Of a stretch of DNA of 63,764 nucleotides, positions 20,301 to 29,910 are shown piece by piece. The position numbers were made by a program, and so were the translations under genes. The DNA is from an uncultured bacterium (GTDB taxonomy: Bacteria; Vulcanimicrobiota; Xenobia; Xenobiales; Xenobiaceae), in NCBI GenBank assembly GCA_934636825.1, contig CAKUBG010000014.1:1-63764 (forward strand), given 5' to 3'. The stretch's first letter is position 1, and each line of letters opens with the position of its first letter. The notes under the pieces are model-generated. The model saw nothing but the letters and a program-made list of their open reading frames with translations. It was not told the origin of the DNA and searched no databases.

Positions 20301-23089
20301 CCTACTCCAGCTTTATAGACTGAGTCCCAACTTTTGCGAATAAGTTCAATCTTTATGGGGATGCCTTTTTGGGCTTCCTCATTTTTATCGACAGCTAACA
20401 ACTGACCTTGGAAAGGCTGACCTTGTTTAGCCAAGTAAGAATCTACTTTGATACCTACAATATTGGCTGCTGGCCAAACCGGAATTTGCAAAGAGTTTGA
20501 TACTTCTTTTAAACTTGAAGAAATTACCGAAGCCTCAACAGACAAAACAGAAGGAGATTCATAATGTACTCCTTCGGTAGGGATATCGACAGCAAATTGC
20601 CCTTTGTTGTCGAGTCGACCGCTACCTGATATCAAAGTAGTACTGTCAAAATCATCATCACGTCCCCAAACTTTGGAGTAAAAAGAATAATCGGGGTACT
20701 TTTTACTGAAATAAGGAGCTTTATCTATAGAAGAAGAGTAACGGAAACGATCATTATCCATAGGTGCTCCAAAAAGAAAGCGTCCTTCTATGCGCCCTTT
20801 AAATTCTTCGCCTAAAAGTAATGACTTTTGGGAAGAAATAATTTTAGTTTCCGTTTGTACAGGCTGGTAATCGTCAATGCGATAAGATGCTGAACCAAGC
20901 CAAGAAGAAATATGTAACTTTTTAGCTTCTTTTTCAGGAATAGTCAATTCCATAAAAGCATAGCCAGTAGCGGCGTCGTGAGGTACTGTAACGCTTCCGT
21001 GGGCACTTCCCATAGCGCTAACTGAGCATGTGCCTTTGGCAAAAGTTTTGCCATCTCCGTCTTTAACTTTGTAATGGATTGTTTTTAATGACTTGGGAAG
21101 TTGCAAATGAGCTTGCTTGCTCGAGCGCAACAATGCCTTAAATTTTAGCTCTTCTCCCGGGCTATACACGCCTTTATCGGTAAAGATACAGCTTCTTATT
21201 TCTTCTTTATAAGAAGTTCCATAGCTAAAAATATTGCATTTCCAAGTATCTAAACTGTTAGCTCCAGAAGAGCATATAAAAGCTAAATCATCTCTCCAAG
21301 AAGCCAGCATAAATTGCTTGGGAGCGGCTCCATCCTGAGCTGAAGTATATTTACTCCATCCCGGAGTTTTTATTAAACCTTGTTTGTCTGTATGGCCGGT
21401 AAATACTTGCTTAGATTTTTCGTCATAAAGAGATACTTTTACGTTGGCTACAGGTTTACCGTTATCTAAACTGGTAACCCAAAGCAAATTATTTACAGCT
21501 GAGAATTTGGCCGTCAAGCATAAATCGGTAAGTTGAATTAGTACCGTTTTATATTCTTCTTTACCGGCAGCATTCTTGTAAGTCAGACGTAATAAAATTA
21601 AACCTTTGGATTTATTTCCCAAAATAGGTTTAAGATCGATTTTACTATCTGAGTAGGTGTTGTGCTTATTTTTTAAGGCTATTTCTTTTACGTAGGTAAA
21701 GCCACCTTGGGGCTGATAATTGTCGATCCCACCAAAGAAAAAGTCTCCTTGAGCCATTTCGACAAGATCTTGGATGGAAACGACCTTACCTTCTGCTTTA
21801 ACGGAGTTTACATTGATACTGCCAAAGGGCAAAGCAGCGTCTTTGACTTTAGTTTCAACCACTACTTGACCACTGCTCAAACTTAAACGAGGCTTAAAGT
21901 CCACAGTAGTAAAATTGATCTTTTCCGAGTTGGAAATTTTATTATTAAACTCGTCTTTTAAATCGGAATTGATAGTTATTTTATAGGCTGTATTAGCCTT
22001 AAAAGGCAAATTGAGTCTAAGTTCCGATCTTGAGTAAGAATCTTCTGAATAGTCTTGGGGAATATCAACAGACGGCTCAAAAGAGAGAGCTTTGACCAAA
22101 TCATTCATCTTTACCGGATTGGTAAAAGTAAAAACAATATCTTCTTCGGGGTGATTTCCGTCAGCACTGGTTACGGACTTTAAGCTAAAAATATCGTAAG
22201 TTTTGAAAGAGAAACTTTCTTCAGTTAAAGAACCATATTTAGCGGAAGGATCGGCTTTAAAATCAGCCGGAACGGTAACTGTATAGCGCTGACCTTGACG
22301 GAATTGAGACTTGTGATCCAAAACGATCAATTGCTCTGCTGTCAATTTGTCCAAATCGACGCTTAAACCGTTCATGGTAACTTTGTCGCCTTGGCTTTCG
22401 CGCAATTCTTTAATGTAGGCTTTAAATTCACTTTCAGTAGCTATACGTACTTGGCAAGGCACAGCTCCCTGAGAATAAGTTAAGCGCAAAGTTTTCAAAG
22501 CTGCTTGATTACGGATAGCTTGATTAAAAAGCAAAAATACAGGTTTATCTAAAGATATGTTGACATTGCCGTCGGCAGGAGAAGAATGAATTACAGCAGG
22601 GCGCGGCGTCACAAAACGCATGGTATAGGGCTTGGCTAACTTTTGTCCGGTAATAGCTACTAAGCCTGCAGGCACAGTCACTTGGTATGGATGTGAAATT
22701 TGCAATGGCTCTTGGGGAGTAAAAGTAAGGCAAGCCGTTCCCCTCCAAGCCCAAACACCTTTAACTGGGGGCTTAATATTAAGGCCTTCAATATCGACTT
22801 TAGTTGTCCCCAAATTTACTACCGGCTGATTGAATACAAAAGTAAAGGTTGAATATTGCTCTGGCAAAACTAAATCTCCGGAAGGAGTAGCATGCACAAC
22901 AGTAAGCTTTTGCGCTTTGCCTTGCGGCAAAATCAAACTGGGAGCCACATAATCGTTCAGTAATTTACTGTTTATACCGCAGGCGCAGAGCAAACAAGTT
23001 AAACAAATCAGTAGAGCCACTCCCAACCGAGAGTGTTCGGTTGCGAAGGTAGGTAAACACTTTAAAAGGTCTGAAAAGCTTTTTTTCAT
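17345..23089 (-). CDS. Alpha-2-macroglobulin lipoprotein lacking the thioester
   Basis: 1914-aa bacterial alpha-2-macroglobulin. A lipoprotein signal ends in LCAC with Cys37 as the likely acylated residue. A chain of MG-like beta domains follows, with the LWAVDEGVLNL region and the GGGGN-rich bait-like loop. In YfhM-type proteins a CLEQ thioester sits in the C-terminal helical toroid. Here the matching place reads ALDT (1432-1435, in WGEDVIALDTILAR), so both Cys and Gln are missing. It would trap proteases non-covalently, if at all. Overlaps pbpC, which follows it. Confidence 0.93.
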   Translation of the reverse strand: MKKSFSDLLKCLPTFATEHSRLGVALLICLTCLLCACGINSKLLNDYVAPSLILPQGKAQKLTVVHATPSGDLVLPEQYSTFTFVFNQPVVNLGTTKVDIEGLNIKPPVKGVWAWRGTACLTFTPQEPLQISHPYQVTVPAGLVAITGQKLAKPYTMRFVTPRPAVIHSSPADGNVNISLDKPVFLLFNQAIRNQAALKTLRLTYSQGAVPCQVRIATESEFKAYIKELRESQGDKVTMNGLSVDLDKLTAEQLIVLDHKSQFRQGQRYTVTVPADFKADPSAKYGSLTEESFSFKTYDIFSLKSVTSADGNHPEEDIVFTFTNPVKMNDLVKALSFEPSVDIPQDYSEDSYSRSELRLNLPFKANTAYKITINSDLKDEFNNKISNSEKINFTTVDFKPRLSLSSGQVVVETKVKDAALPFGSINVNSVKAEGKVVSIQDLVEMAQGDFFFGGIDNYQPQGGFTYVKEIALKNKHNTYSDSKIDLKPILGNKSKGLILLRLTYKNAAGKEEYKTVLIQLTDLCLTAKFSAVNNLLWVTSLDNGKPVANVKVSLYDEKSKQVFTGHTDKQGLIKTPGWSKYTSAQDGAAPKQFMLASWRDDLAFICSSGANSLDTWKCNIFSYGTSYKEEIRSCIFTDKGVYSPGEELKFKALLRSSKQAHLQLPKSLKTIHYKVKDGDGKTFAKGTCSVSAMGSAHGSVTVPHDAATGYAFMELTIPEKEAKKLHISSWLGSASYRIDDYQPVQTETKIISSQKSLLLGEEFKGRIEGRFLFGAPMDNDRFRYSSSIDKAPYFSKKYPDYSFYSKVWGRDDDFDSTTLISGSGRLDNKGQFAVDIPTEGVHYESPSVLSVEASVISSSLKEVSNSLQIPVWPAANIVGIKVDSYLAKQGQPFQGQLLAVDKNEEAQKGIPIKIELIRKSWDSVYKAGVGGAYNWVSDPKEETESTQTVISSAGPIDFSITPKSAGSYIIRASITDNKGRRSLNEMEVWSSGSEYAAWERHDDNELSLICNAKSYLPGQTAEILVQSPFEEAEALVSIETDSVIDSWQVKLQGTSPTVKIPIKAFYAPNVYVSIVLVKGREGKVNLSQGGLDLSKPTFRFGYTELKVDNPQSKLKVDVISDFAQYKPGQTASVTVKLSDSQGKPVSGEVCLWAVDEGVLNLVGYKLPNYYDVFYANRDLNVITSESCADVIGLRSYGSKGANQGGGGGNHSSDNVRDDFKPTAMWKPTISVDDTGHAMVRFKAPDSLTRYRIMAVACSGGERFGQGQTTFEVSKKLVLLPSVIKYARCGDSFQVGVLARNNTDKASSVIVKAQSQRLTLANNSFQTTLKPTEEKVMLFDVSASECGSFPIKFSGKMGIETDVCQYTIDVIPDERTNVAAVSGEFDAKEATECLKIPGGAKADSATLDVSISSNFASQLNGVVQKLWGEDVIALDTILARTEIILLSERLGLNLPQEFNSESKRKAAIKAYCKDLEKFRTSDSGFSLWPGTKVCSNTHTAWALDIMTKLKKIGWLDSEREYMYTGAKLYAKDKIYTSLLELSKVSDKNGDPGIPMLFASLCKAGEGQNSTLVVLYRARRKFSLAGRAYILKAAVELNNKDIVNALRQELTNTLKIEERQAWFEENGPIELDSISDRAFSNVAALSAMLRSGDFKFAPKVFAWLFNNKVGGTWGSELVGAQVAEALTAYTDKEQVIRNDVGVKVRLGGKRIVDCTLKYPKENCLFASASISTTGQELPIEMSKTGTGKLYYDLLLRYAPNKPMSATDNGFYIFQSCSPLDDLDRPIPFTELKVGKVYKVSISVISPVNRDQVMVNVPLPAGLEVVNTSFNTESNLYSDLLNKVNPDPDYGTFTDAEYYSDHVKVWAEGLQAGEHTYSFLARAVACGHYRMPGARIYQKNRPEVFGCTSETRLKIVP

Positions 23090-23385
23090 ACGCCATACCT
23101 GCCTATTTTTATCTATAGGTCGGAATACAATCTACTCCCAAGAGAACGTAGTTTCTTGATTTTGCGAAAATAAAACGACAAGGCCAAGAAATTGCTACGA
23201 CTTACGTTTTCTCTTACAGGCGCAAATTTTCGTGCGACCCACGGTATTTTTTTAGGGAAAAACTGTATTTTCGAAAATTGTATTTGATTGTAAAAAATCG
23301 GGGAATATGCATAGCACCCTTAAGGTGCTTGCGCTCAGTTAGGTAAAAAATAGCAACACCAGATCAATAGTTAGTATAAGCTAAA

Positions 23386-24003
23386 TTAAGAAATTTTCAC
23401 AGCCCTAAGTCTAGCAGAATATTCTTTAGTCTCTGGACGGTCGACTTCAGCGTAATAGTCGATCTTTAAGCCTAGTTTGGCAAAAGTTTCCCGTAATTGA
23501 CCACTTTGTAATAAATGGCTGCGCGTACGTTCTCCGTAACGCAAATAATCTAAAGTGTAAGTTTCATATACCAACACGCCACCAATGGCCAAGTGCTTGA
23601 CAATATGAGGGCATAAATCGGCTTGCCAATAGCGTGTTACCACTATGGTATTAAAAATATCTTCTGGTAAAAATTCTTTTTCTAAGTCGCGTATGGCAAA
23701 ATTGGCGCGAAGGCCCAATTGTGCAGCTCGTTCCGAAGCGACCTTTATGGCAGTAGGCGAACGATCTATACCCAATACATCGAAAAATGCTGAAGCTTTG
23801 GCTAAATAAAGAGCATGCCTTCCTTCACCACAAGCGATATCCAGCAATTTGCCTCCAGCCATGTAAGGTACAGAATCTACCACAAAAGGTTCGGGTTCTT
23901 TAGGGCCACGCCCCTTCATACTATAGCGTTTTTCCCACAATAAAAAATTGTCGGCTTGAGAGCCTAAATCTCCCCAAGATCTTTTGCTTTCCGATTTTGC
24001 CAA
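23386..24003 (-). CDS. Class I SAM-dependent methyltransferase (TehB-like)
   Basis: 205-aa methyltransferase of the Methyltransf_25/TehB type. Motif I is LLDIACGEGRHALYLA (about 54-69), followed by an acidic second strand (VLGIDRS) and RDLEKEF. The N-terminal NFLLWEKRYSMKG pattern is typical of small tellurite/thiopurine-like enzymes, but the substrate is unknown. The start codon is TTG with a poor ribosome site, so the start is uncertain. It follows the kinase-like gene after 49 bp on the same strand. Confidence 0.75.
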   Translation of the reverse strand: MAKSESKRSWGDLGSQADNFLLWEKRYSMKGRGPKEPEPFVVDSVPYMAGGKLLDIACGEGRHALYLAKASAFFDVLGIDRSPTAIKVASERAAQLGLRANFAIRDLEKEFLPEDIFNTIVVTRYWQADLCPHIVKHLAIGGVLVYETYTLDYLRYGERTRSHLLQSGQLRETFAKLGLKIDYYAEVDRPETKEYSARLRAVKIS

Positions 24004-24052
24004 AATAAATTGCGCCTACTTCTTCCCAATCTAAAATTTCACCGCTAAACTA

Positions 24053-24817
24053 TCATCTATTTTCCAATAATTCGATAAAAAGTTTTTTTTGCTTATTAAG
24101 CTCGTCAATTAAGGCTTGAATTTCTAAAGCAAATTCCCGGCGAAATTCCATACGGTTTGTCAATCCCTGAATAATTTCTTCAAATAAAAAGATAGCGTTG
24201 AATTTGCGTTTGTAGGCCCTAAGCATATTCTTTACGGCTGAAATATGCGGAGAATCCCAAACATTTTCAGCTTTAGCGCCGGCCAACAATGTCACTATTA
24301 ACTCAGCCAAATCATCTTCAGCCGGACCGAAGTAAGCTTGTTCAAAGTCTAAAGAGTAAATCTTTTCCCCTTCTTCGTCGTATAAAAAATTTTTTAAAGT
24401 ACAATCGCCACGTAAGAAGGTGCCTCTAGCTCTCTGAGGGGTCATGCTTTCATGAAATGCCTTTAACCATTCGCCCAAAAGTTGAGCCTGCTTTTCGGTA
24501 ATAGGATTATGCATAGAAACTCCGGGCACAGGAGTGAAGAAAGCTATATCGGAAAACCTAGCAATAAATCCGGGAACATTTAAATCTAAGCTGTCAGCTT
24601 TTTTTAAGACAGCGATTTCGCTATCCATATCGCCCCAAACGTATTTTTTGGCAATAATATCAGTTTGCTCACCATTGACGAGAAGTCTGAGACGAGAAAC
24701 TTGATTTTTTTTGCTCTCGTAGAAATAAACAGCTTGAATTTCGGTATCAAGCCCAAACACTTGTTTGACGATCGCCTTCCAGGACAAGGGAATAGACATA
24801 TTTGAAACGCTCTGCAT
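24053..24817 (-). CDS. APH/choline-kinase-like small-molecule kinase
   Basis: 254-aa protein with the bacterial phosphotransferase fold. The catalytic loop is GDCTLKNF with D138 and N143, the Mg-binding Asp is D157 (SLDFEQ), and K57/K58 and E67 fit the ATP-binding lysine and glutamate. ARGTFLRGD directly precedes the loop, as in lipopolysaccharide, aminoglycoside and choline kinases. The substrate is unknown; a cell-envelope sugar or a nucleotide is a guess. It diverges from the DUF58 cluster. Confidence 0.7.
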   Translation of the reverse strand: MQSVSNMSIPLSWKAIVKQVFGLDTEIQAVYFYESKKNQVSRLRLLVNGEQTDIIAKKYVWGDMDSEIAVLKKADSLDLNVPGFIARFSDIAFFTPVPGVSMHNPITEKQAQLLGEWLKAFHESMTPQRARGTFLRGDCTLKNFLYDEEGEKIYSLDFEQAYFGPAEDDLAELIVTLLAGAKAENVWDSPHISAVKNMLRAYKRKFNAIFLFEEIIQGLTNRMEFRREFALEIQALIDELNKQKKLFIELLENR

Positions 24818-24938
24818 TATTGAAGATTATTATTCTTATCACTTGAGATCAACTACTTTTTTTTAACATTTTTACTATGTTGTATTATAGGCTAGTATTT
24901 TCAATTATATAGAGGAAATACAAATGCTTCTTTGATAT

Positions 24939-24991
24939 CTAAACCTAGTGTTTAGGTTTAGACACCAATCGGCTTCTGTCTTTGCTATAAT
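24939..24991 (+). promoter_or_regulatory. Promoter and operator-like repeat of the DUF58 cluster
   Basis: An extended -10 (TG-C-TATAAT, TATAAT at 24986-24991) lies 65 bp before the chosen DUF58 start. About 30-50 bp upstream are nested inverted repeats (CTAAAC/GTTTAG at 24939-24955 and TAAACC/GGTTTA at 24940-24960), which could be an operator. The rest of the 238-bp divergent gap is AT-rich. Confidence 0.5.
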
Positions 24992-25055
24992 GCAAGTCGA
25001 AGAAAGAGTATAAAAAATAACAGACTTGACTGTTCGGTCTGAAGAGGATGCACTT

Positions 25056-26393
25056 TTGGAAAACAATTCGGATAAAAGACGTTCTTGGGCTGCGGTTTTA
25101 CGCGACGCCTCAGCAAAGACTTTCAAGTTTATAAAAACTGTTTGTGGTTTTATTCCCCTTACCGGCATGGGGCTGGCCTATATGATTTTGCTGGCCTTAA
25201 CCTTTTACTTTGTAGCTTTAGGGCAAGACGATATAGTCTGGATTTCCGCCTCGGTAGCTCTTATGATTGTCGGCATATTGATGATTTTGGCCGTAAGCAT
25301 AGGGGCTATCTATTTGGCTATACATTGGAAAGCTAAGTGTGAAGTAGGATTGCCGGATATAAGCACTTCTACTATGTATCAATCTAAGTCAGGGTTAGAG
25401 ATAGCTTTTTTGCCGGTTCCTTTCGTTAATATTTCCATCGAATGGCTCTATCCGGCAGAAGTTGAAGCCGAATGTAAGCAAAGTTTGTCTTCTGTAGCCG
25501 AATATATTACCGTCAACCATCGCTGTAGCGTAGAAAAAGTCACCCGCCGCTTCAAAGTGGAAGATATTTTGGGATTAGCTGACGTCACTTGGGTCAGCAC
25601 TAAAAATGTTAAGTTTAAAGCCTATCCCAAACCAGGAGCTGTAAAAAGTAGCAGTATCACTTTAAGCATGGCTGGCGGCGAAGATATTTCCGATCCTTTC
25701 GGCTCGCCCCAAGGCGACCTTATAGAAATGCGCCAGTACGTTCCCGGCGATTCTTCCCGCTCGATTTTATGGAAAGTTTATGCCCGCAGCCGCCGCTTGG
25801 TTGTACGTATGCCGGAAAGAGCACTCACTGCTCAAACACGCACTTGCGCTTACTTGATATCGGGCCCCAAAGATGAAGCCAGCGCTTCTTTTGCCAGATC
25901 TATTTTAGAGTCCAAAATTTTGGGAGACAGCTGGCTTTTTGGCGCCGACGGTTGTGTCGGTACTACTTCTATTATGAGCGAAGCTCTAGATTTTCTGGCT
26001 TCTTCCGGAAATGTGGAATCAAGAGCCCTTTGCGGCTTGAAAAAATTTTTGGAAGAAGCTTCCAAACTCGGCTATCATAGCTGTTTTGTTTTTGTGCCAG
26101 CAGCTTACGGCGACTGGGTAAAGAGCGCTCTGGGAGCGGTCAGAGATACTCATCTTACTATTACCTGGCTTATGGGAGTCGATCAAAACCTAACAGAAGC
26201 TGAAAATGAAAAGAAAGAGCCATGGAAGAAATGGCTTTATATAGATTCTGACACGGTGCATTTGGAAGCTCCTTCCAAAATTGCCCAAACTTTACAAAGT
26301 CCCAATACTCCCATGATCTTATGCGAGACAGCCACAGGACGCATCATCAATAACGCGGCTGCTTATTTGCAAGCTCAGGAAAAGGCGGTCTAG
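25056..26393 (+). CDS. DUF58 domain membrane protein
   Basis: About 445 aa with two N-terminal membrane segments, then a vWA-like DUF58 domain carrying the family pattern around DPFGSPQGDLIEMRQYVPGD. DUF58 proteins occur with a MoxR ATPase and a transglutaminase, as here, and are thought to help assemble envelope or secreted complexes. I chose the TTG at 25056 because GAAGAGG lies 8 nt upstream; the frame opens at another TTG at 25026. First gene of the plus-strand cluster DUF58, transglutaminase, moxR, TPR. Confidence 0.82.
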   Translation: MENNSDKRRSWAAVLRDASAKTFKFIKTVCGFIPLTGMGLAYMILLALTFYFVALGQDDIVWISASVALMIVGILMILAVSIGAIYLAIHWKAKCEVGLPDISTSTMYQSKSGLEIAFLPVPFVNISIEWLYPAEVEAECKQSLSSVAEYITVNHRCSVEKVTRRFKVEDILGLADVTWVSTKNVKFKAYPKPGAVKSSSITLSMAGGEDISDPFGSPQGDLIEMRQYVPGDSSRSILWKVYARSRRLVVRMPERALTAQTRTCAYLISGPKDEASASFARSILESKILGDSWLFGADGCVGTTSIMSEALDFLASSGNVESRALCGLKKFLEEASKLGYHSCFVFVPAAYGDWVKSALGAVRDTHLTITWLMGVDQNLTEAENEKKEPWKKWLYIDSDTVHLEAPSKIAQTLQSPNTPMILCETATGRIINNAAAYLQAQEKAV

Positions 26394-26400
26394 TTACAAT

Positions 26401-28755
26401 ATGGACGGCATTACCTCCGAACAGAAAAAATCTTCTTTTGGCATAGGCACATTTTTGGAGCGCTCTTTTAACAGTTTGATGTGGGGCGTTATTTTGGCCA
26501 TAAATGCTTCTACTATCTCTGTAGCGAATGGCATTTTCGGCGCCTTTGTGGGAGGGATTTTAGGTTTTTGGCTCTCTTATTGGCTTTCTTCTAAGCGTTT
26601 GCGCATACCGGTATTTGCCTTAGGAGCCATATTACTCGATCGCATTTTAGTCTATTTGGCTGATATTCCCGTCAATAGCGCCTTTGCTGCTTCTCTGTTT
26701 GCTACTCCGGAAAATGCTAGTTTATTTTCACAAGGGGTAGTTTGGTTTATAAATTGCCTCTTCTTGGTTATGGTTATCCATGCTATCAGCATACGTAAAC
26801 CTTGGTTTGTCGCCGTAGAACTGATTATCGTAGCCAACATTGCCCTTTTACCTTTGTCGGCTCACCGCGACGGTTTTATCAGTCGCCCTTATTTCTTCGT
26901 CGATCCGCTCTGGTCCAGAGGCTGGGATCCCATTCCCTTCTTTATCGCTGCCGGTGTTATTTTAGCAATAGCCTTGGTTTTCCTTATTGTAGGACGCTTT
27001 AATAAACGCACTTTGGCCGATCTGTCCATTTTAATAGTCATCATTTCTTTAGTGGGAGTCTTTTTGCCCCTCAAAGATTTACATCAGCCTTTGCCCGAAC
27101 AGCTTATGAGCGGCAATGCCAAAGGTGAACAACAAGAAGAGGCCAAAGGCAAAGAAGGTGGCAACAGCGGTCAAGATCAGCAAAAAGACGATCAAAATCA
27201 AGACCAAGACCAACAGTCTAAGCAAGATCAGCAAAACCAAGACGATAAGGATCAAAATAACAATAATCAACAAAATAACGACAAAGACAACAATCAAAAC
27301 AAAGATCAAAACGACGACCAAAATAAGAATGACGATTCTTCAGAAGCTCCCAAGTCGAAGCCTGTGGCTGTAGTTGTCTTTAACGATGATTATGCTCCTC
27401 CGGAAGGTTATTACTATTTCCGCCAGGATGCCAAGAGCTTTTTTAACGGTCGCAAATTGGTCAACGACGTCTCCGGTCGTTATGATCACGATATTGCTTC
27501 CGGTTTTCCTCAGTTTAATGCGCCCAATCCCCTTACCCCTCCCTCGATAGATGCTACTAAAACCAAAGCTGTTAATACTAAAGTCAGCTTAATTGAAAAT
27601 CACAGCAAGCCATTCGGCTTACTTAACCCTTTGGCTATGAGTGCTTCTTCAAATCCAAATAGCAGTCAGTTTGTGGGAGCTTACAGTGTAGATTCACGCT
27701 CTTTTACTGGCAAAATAGAAACTTTGCTCCAAGCTAAACTTAACAATCCGCAATGGTCAAAAGCCGATATAGATTATTATACCCAGCTGCCGAACGATAA
27801 ACGCTATAAAGAATTGGCTTTAAAAATTCAGCAAGATTTGCCCTCTTCTTTCAAGTCTTTACCTATGGCCCAAGTGTATATTATGAAGCTGTGGTTAGAT
27901 AAAAACAGCACTTACGACACTAAGGTAAGGATCACCGATAAAGATGACGTCGTCTCTAAATATCTTTTTGGTGATCGAATCGGCTACTGTGTTCATAATG
28001 CCAATGCTTTAGCCTATTTATGCCGTTCTATTGGTATTCCAGCCCGTGTAGCCGAAGGTTACGCCGTAGATGCCAAAAATACTTACGGCGGCTCAGCTTT
28101 GTTAATTATGAATAATAGCGCCCACTCTTGGTGTGAAGTATATATTCAAGGGCTGGGTTGGTATCCTATCGACGTTTCTCCCGAGCGTTCCAATGTAACT
28201 CCTCCGGAACCTCCAGATCCCGATTTGCAAAAAATGTTCGGTGAAATGGCCCGTGAAGAATCGGCAGACAAAGAAGGCGTGTCCCAAAAGCCAGTCGATA
28301 TGCAAATGCAAATGCGCTCTTTGGTAAAAGCTCTGGGCTGGTTGCTGGCTATAGTGGCAGTTTTAGCTTTTGTTGCCGCTTGGGTACACAAAATTTATAT
28401 CCACATGATGGCCCATTTGAGCTCAGGCGCCAAGCGAGCCGACTATGTGTATAAGGCAGCTTTAGTATCGTTAGCCGAAATAGGCATACGCCGCCACTAC
28501 GGAGAGACGCGCGAAGAATTTGCTTCTCGCTGGGCCGATAAGGTGCCCGCTTTACAAAAGTTGACCCAATGGCACATACGTTGCCACTTAGGTGAAAATG
28601 CCCAAGTGCAATTCGTCTCCCGCACACCCTTGCCCAGCACTTCAGAATGCGCGGCTAATTATGCTAAGTTGAAGTCGGAATTATCGAGCTGTGCTCCTTG
28701 GTGGCGACGCCTTCTGGGCATTATCAATCCCTTTGCTTGGCTCTTTGTGCGCTAA
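26401..28755 (+). CDS. TgpA-like membrane transglutaminase
   Basis: 784 aa: about six N-terminal membrane segments (to 235), a very polar Gln/Asp/Asn/Lys-rich linker (about 237-325), a periplasmic transglutaminase-like domain, one more membrane segment near 640-660 and a cytoplasmic tail (DUF4129-like). The catalytic triad C530 (GYCVHNA), H575 (AHSWCEVY) and D591 (YPIDVSP) is complete, so a cysteine protease or crosslinking activity is plausible. Seven bp after DUF58. The linker is unusually long and almost free of hydrophobic residues. Confidence 0.87.
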   Translation: MDGITSEQKKSSFGIGTFLERSFNSLMWGVILAINASTISVANGIFGAFVGGILGFWLSYWLSSKRLRIPVFALGAILLDRILVYLADIPVNSAFAASLFATPENASLFSQGVVWFINCLFLVMVIHAISIRKPWFVAVELIIVANIALLPLSAHRDGFISRPYFFVDPLWSRGWDPIPFFIAAGVILAIALVFLIVGRFNKRTLADLSILIVIISLVGVFLPLKDLHQPLPEQLMSGNAKGEQQEEAKGKEGGNSGQDQQKDDQNQDQDQQSKQDQQNQDDKDQNNNNQQNNDKDNNQNKDQNDDQNKNDDSSEAPKSKPVAVVVFNDDYAPPEGYYYFRQDAKSFFNGRKLVNDVSGRYDHDIASGFPQFNAPNPLTPPSIDATKTKAVNTKVSLIENHSKPFGLLNPLAMSASSNPNSSQFVGAYSVDSRSFTGKIETLLQAKLNNPQWSKADIDYYTQLPNDKRYKELALKIQQDLPSSFKSLPMAQVYIMKLWLDKNSTYDTKVRITDKDDVVSKYLFGDRIGYCVHNANALAYLCRSIGIPARVAEGYAVDAKNTYGGSALLIMNNSAHSWCEVYIQGLGWYPIDVSPERSNVTPPEPPDPDLQKMFGEMAREESADKEGVSQKPVDMQMQMRSLVKALGWLLAIVAVLAFVAAWVHKIYIHMMAHLSSGAKRADYVYKAALVSLAEIGIRRHYGETREEFASRWADKVPALQKLTQWHIRCHLGENAQVQFVSRTPLPSTSECAANYAKLKSELSSCAPWWRRLLGIINPFAWLFVR

Positions 28756-28813
28756 AACGCAAACCTAATTATTTTTAACAAACTAATGTCTACTCAGACG
28801 GAGGAAACTTATC

Positions 28814-29824
28814 TTGGATAGAACTTCGCAAGCTAACCGAGCGGCTCGCTTAGATAAGGCTTACAATTTACTCCTTACCATGGAGTCGCGTTTAAAAAGA
28901 GCGGTGCGCGGTCGAGATCGCGTTATCGAACTTATCTTGATAGCCATCTTAGCCGACGGCCATGTGCTTTTGGAAGACTTCCCCGGTTCCGGAAAAACAA
29001 CCTTAGCCAAAGCATTGGGAGATTCTATATATAACGATAATCCTGAGCCTCCGATCACTATGTTCAGGCGCATCCAGTTTACTCCCGACTTGCTTCCTTC
29101 CGATATTACTGGTATGACAGTTTTCGATCCTGATAATGGCACGTTTACTTTCCGTCCCGGCCCCATTTTCGCTCACGTGGTGCTGGCTGACGAAATTAAC
29201 CGTACTTCTCCCAAAGTTCAGGCCGCTATGTTGGAAGCTATGGCTGAAAAACAAGTGACCGTAGACAATACTTCGCACAATTTAGGCAAGCTTTTCTTTG
29301 TAATTGCTACGCAAAACCCCAGAGATCAGGCTGGTACTTATCCTTTGCCTGTAGCTCAACATGACCGCTTCCTCTTTAAGATACGCATGAATAATATCGA
29401 TAGAGAATCGGAATTGGATGTATTGCGCTCTATTCAAGAGAGACGCAATCCTCCGGGCAATGAATTTCCTATGGTGCCCAAGACGGCTATTTTGGACGCC
29501 CGCCAAGCTATCGATCAGTATATATACGTAGATGATCGCATCAACCAATGCTTGGTAGATATGGCTAACGCCGTGCGTCAGTCACCTCATGTCGCCCAAG
29601 GCATTTCTACTCGTAGCTTGGTCTTAATGTTGCCAGCTCTTAAAGCTTGCGCCCTTAAGCGAGCTCGCGACTATGTCACAGCCGAAGATGTCTCTTACCT
29701 TGTGCCCTATGTATTTGCCCATCGTTTAGAATTGGCTGCTGGAATTGAAGATCCGATTAAAGTCATAAGAGAATGTTGCAAAGGCCCTCTGGAAGCCTTG
29801 TGTCGCTCAACGCTTAAGAAATGA
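28814..29824 (+). CDS. MoxR-family AAA+ ATPase
   Basis: 336-aa AAA+ chaperone of the MoxR/RavA group, expected to act with the neighbouring DUF58 and transglutaminase proteins. Walker A is EDFPGSGKTTLAKAL, Walker B is LADEINRTSPKVQ, and the family AMAEKQVTVD follows; sensor residues lie in IATQNPRDQAGTYPLP. The TTG start has an excellent GGAGGAAA six bases upstream. Third gene in the cluster. Confidence 0.93.
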   Translation: MDRTSQANRAARLDKAYNLLLTMESRLKRAVRGRDRVIELILIAILADGHVLLEDFPGSGKTTLAKALGDSIYNDNPEPPITMFRRIQFTPDLLPSDITGMTVFDPDNGTFTFRPGPIFAHVVLADEINRTSPKVQAAMLEAMAEKQVTVDNTSHNLGKLFFVIATQNPRDQAGTYPLPVAQHDRFLFKIRMNNIDRESELDVLRSIQERRNPPGNEFPMVPKTAILDARQAIDQYIYVDDRINQCLVDMANAVRQSPHVAQGISTRSLVLMLPALKACALKRARDYVTAEDVSYLVPYVFAHRLELAAGIEDPIKVIRECCKGPLEALCRSTLKK

Positions 29825-29829
29825 TTTTT

Positions 29830-29864
29830 AGATCTAATGATCTGATGAAAAGATCGTTAGATCT
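29830..29864 (+). other. 14-bp hairpin between moxR and the TPR gene
   Basis: AGATCTAATGATCT (29830-29843) pairs with AGATCGTTAGATCT (29851-29864) with a single G-T wobble and a 7-nt loop. No T run follows, so it is more likely an mRNA processing or stability element, or an operator, than a terminator. Confidence 0.6.
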
Positions 29865-29910
29865 GAAAATGAATTTGAACATATAAAAGCTGCTCAAAAG
29901 GAAAGAAATC

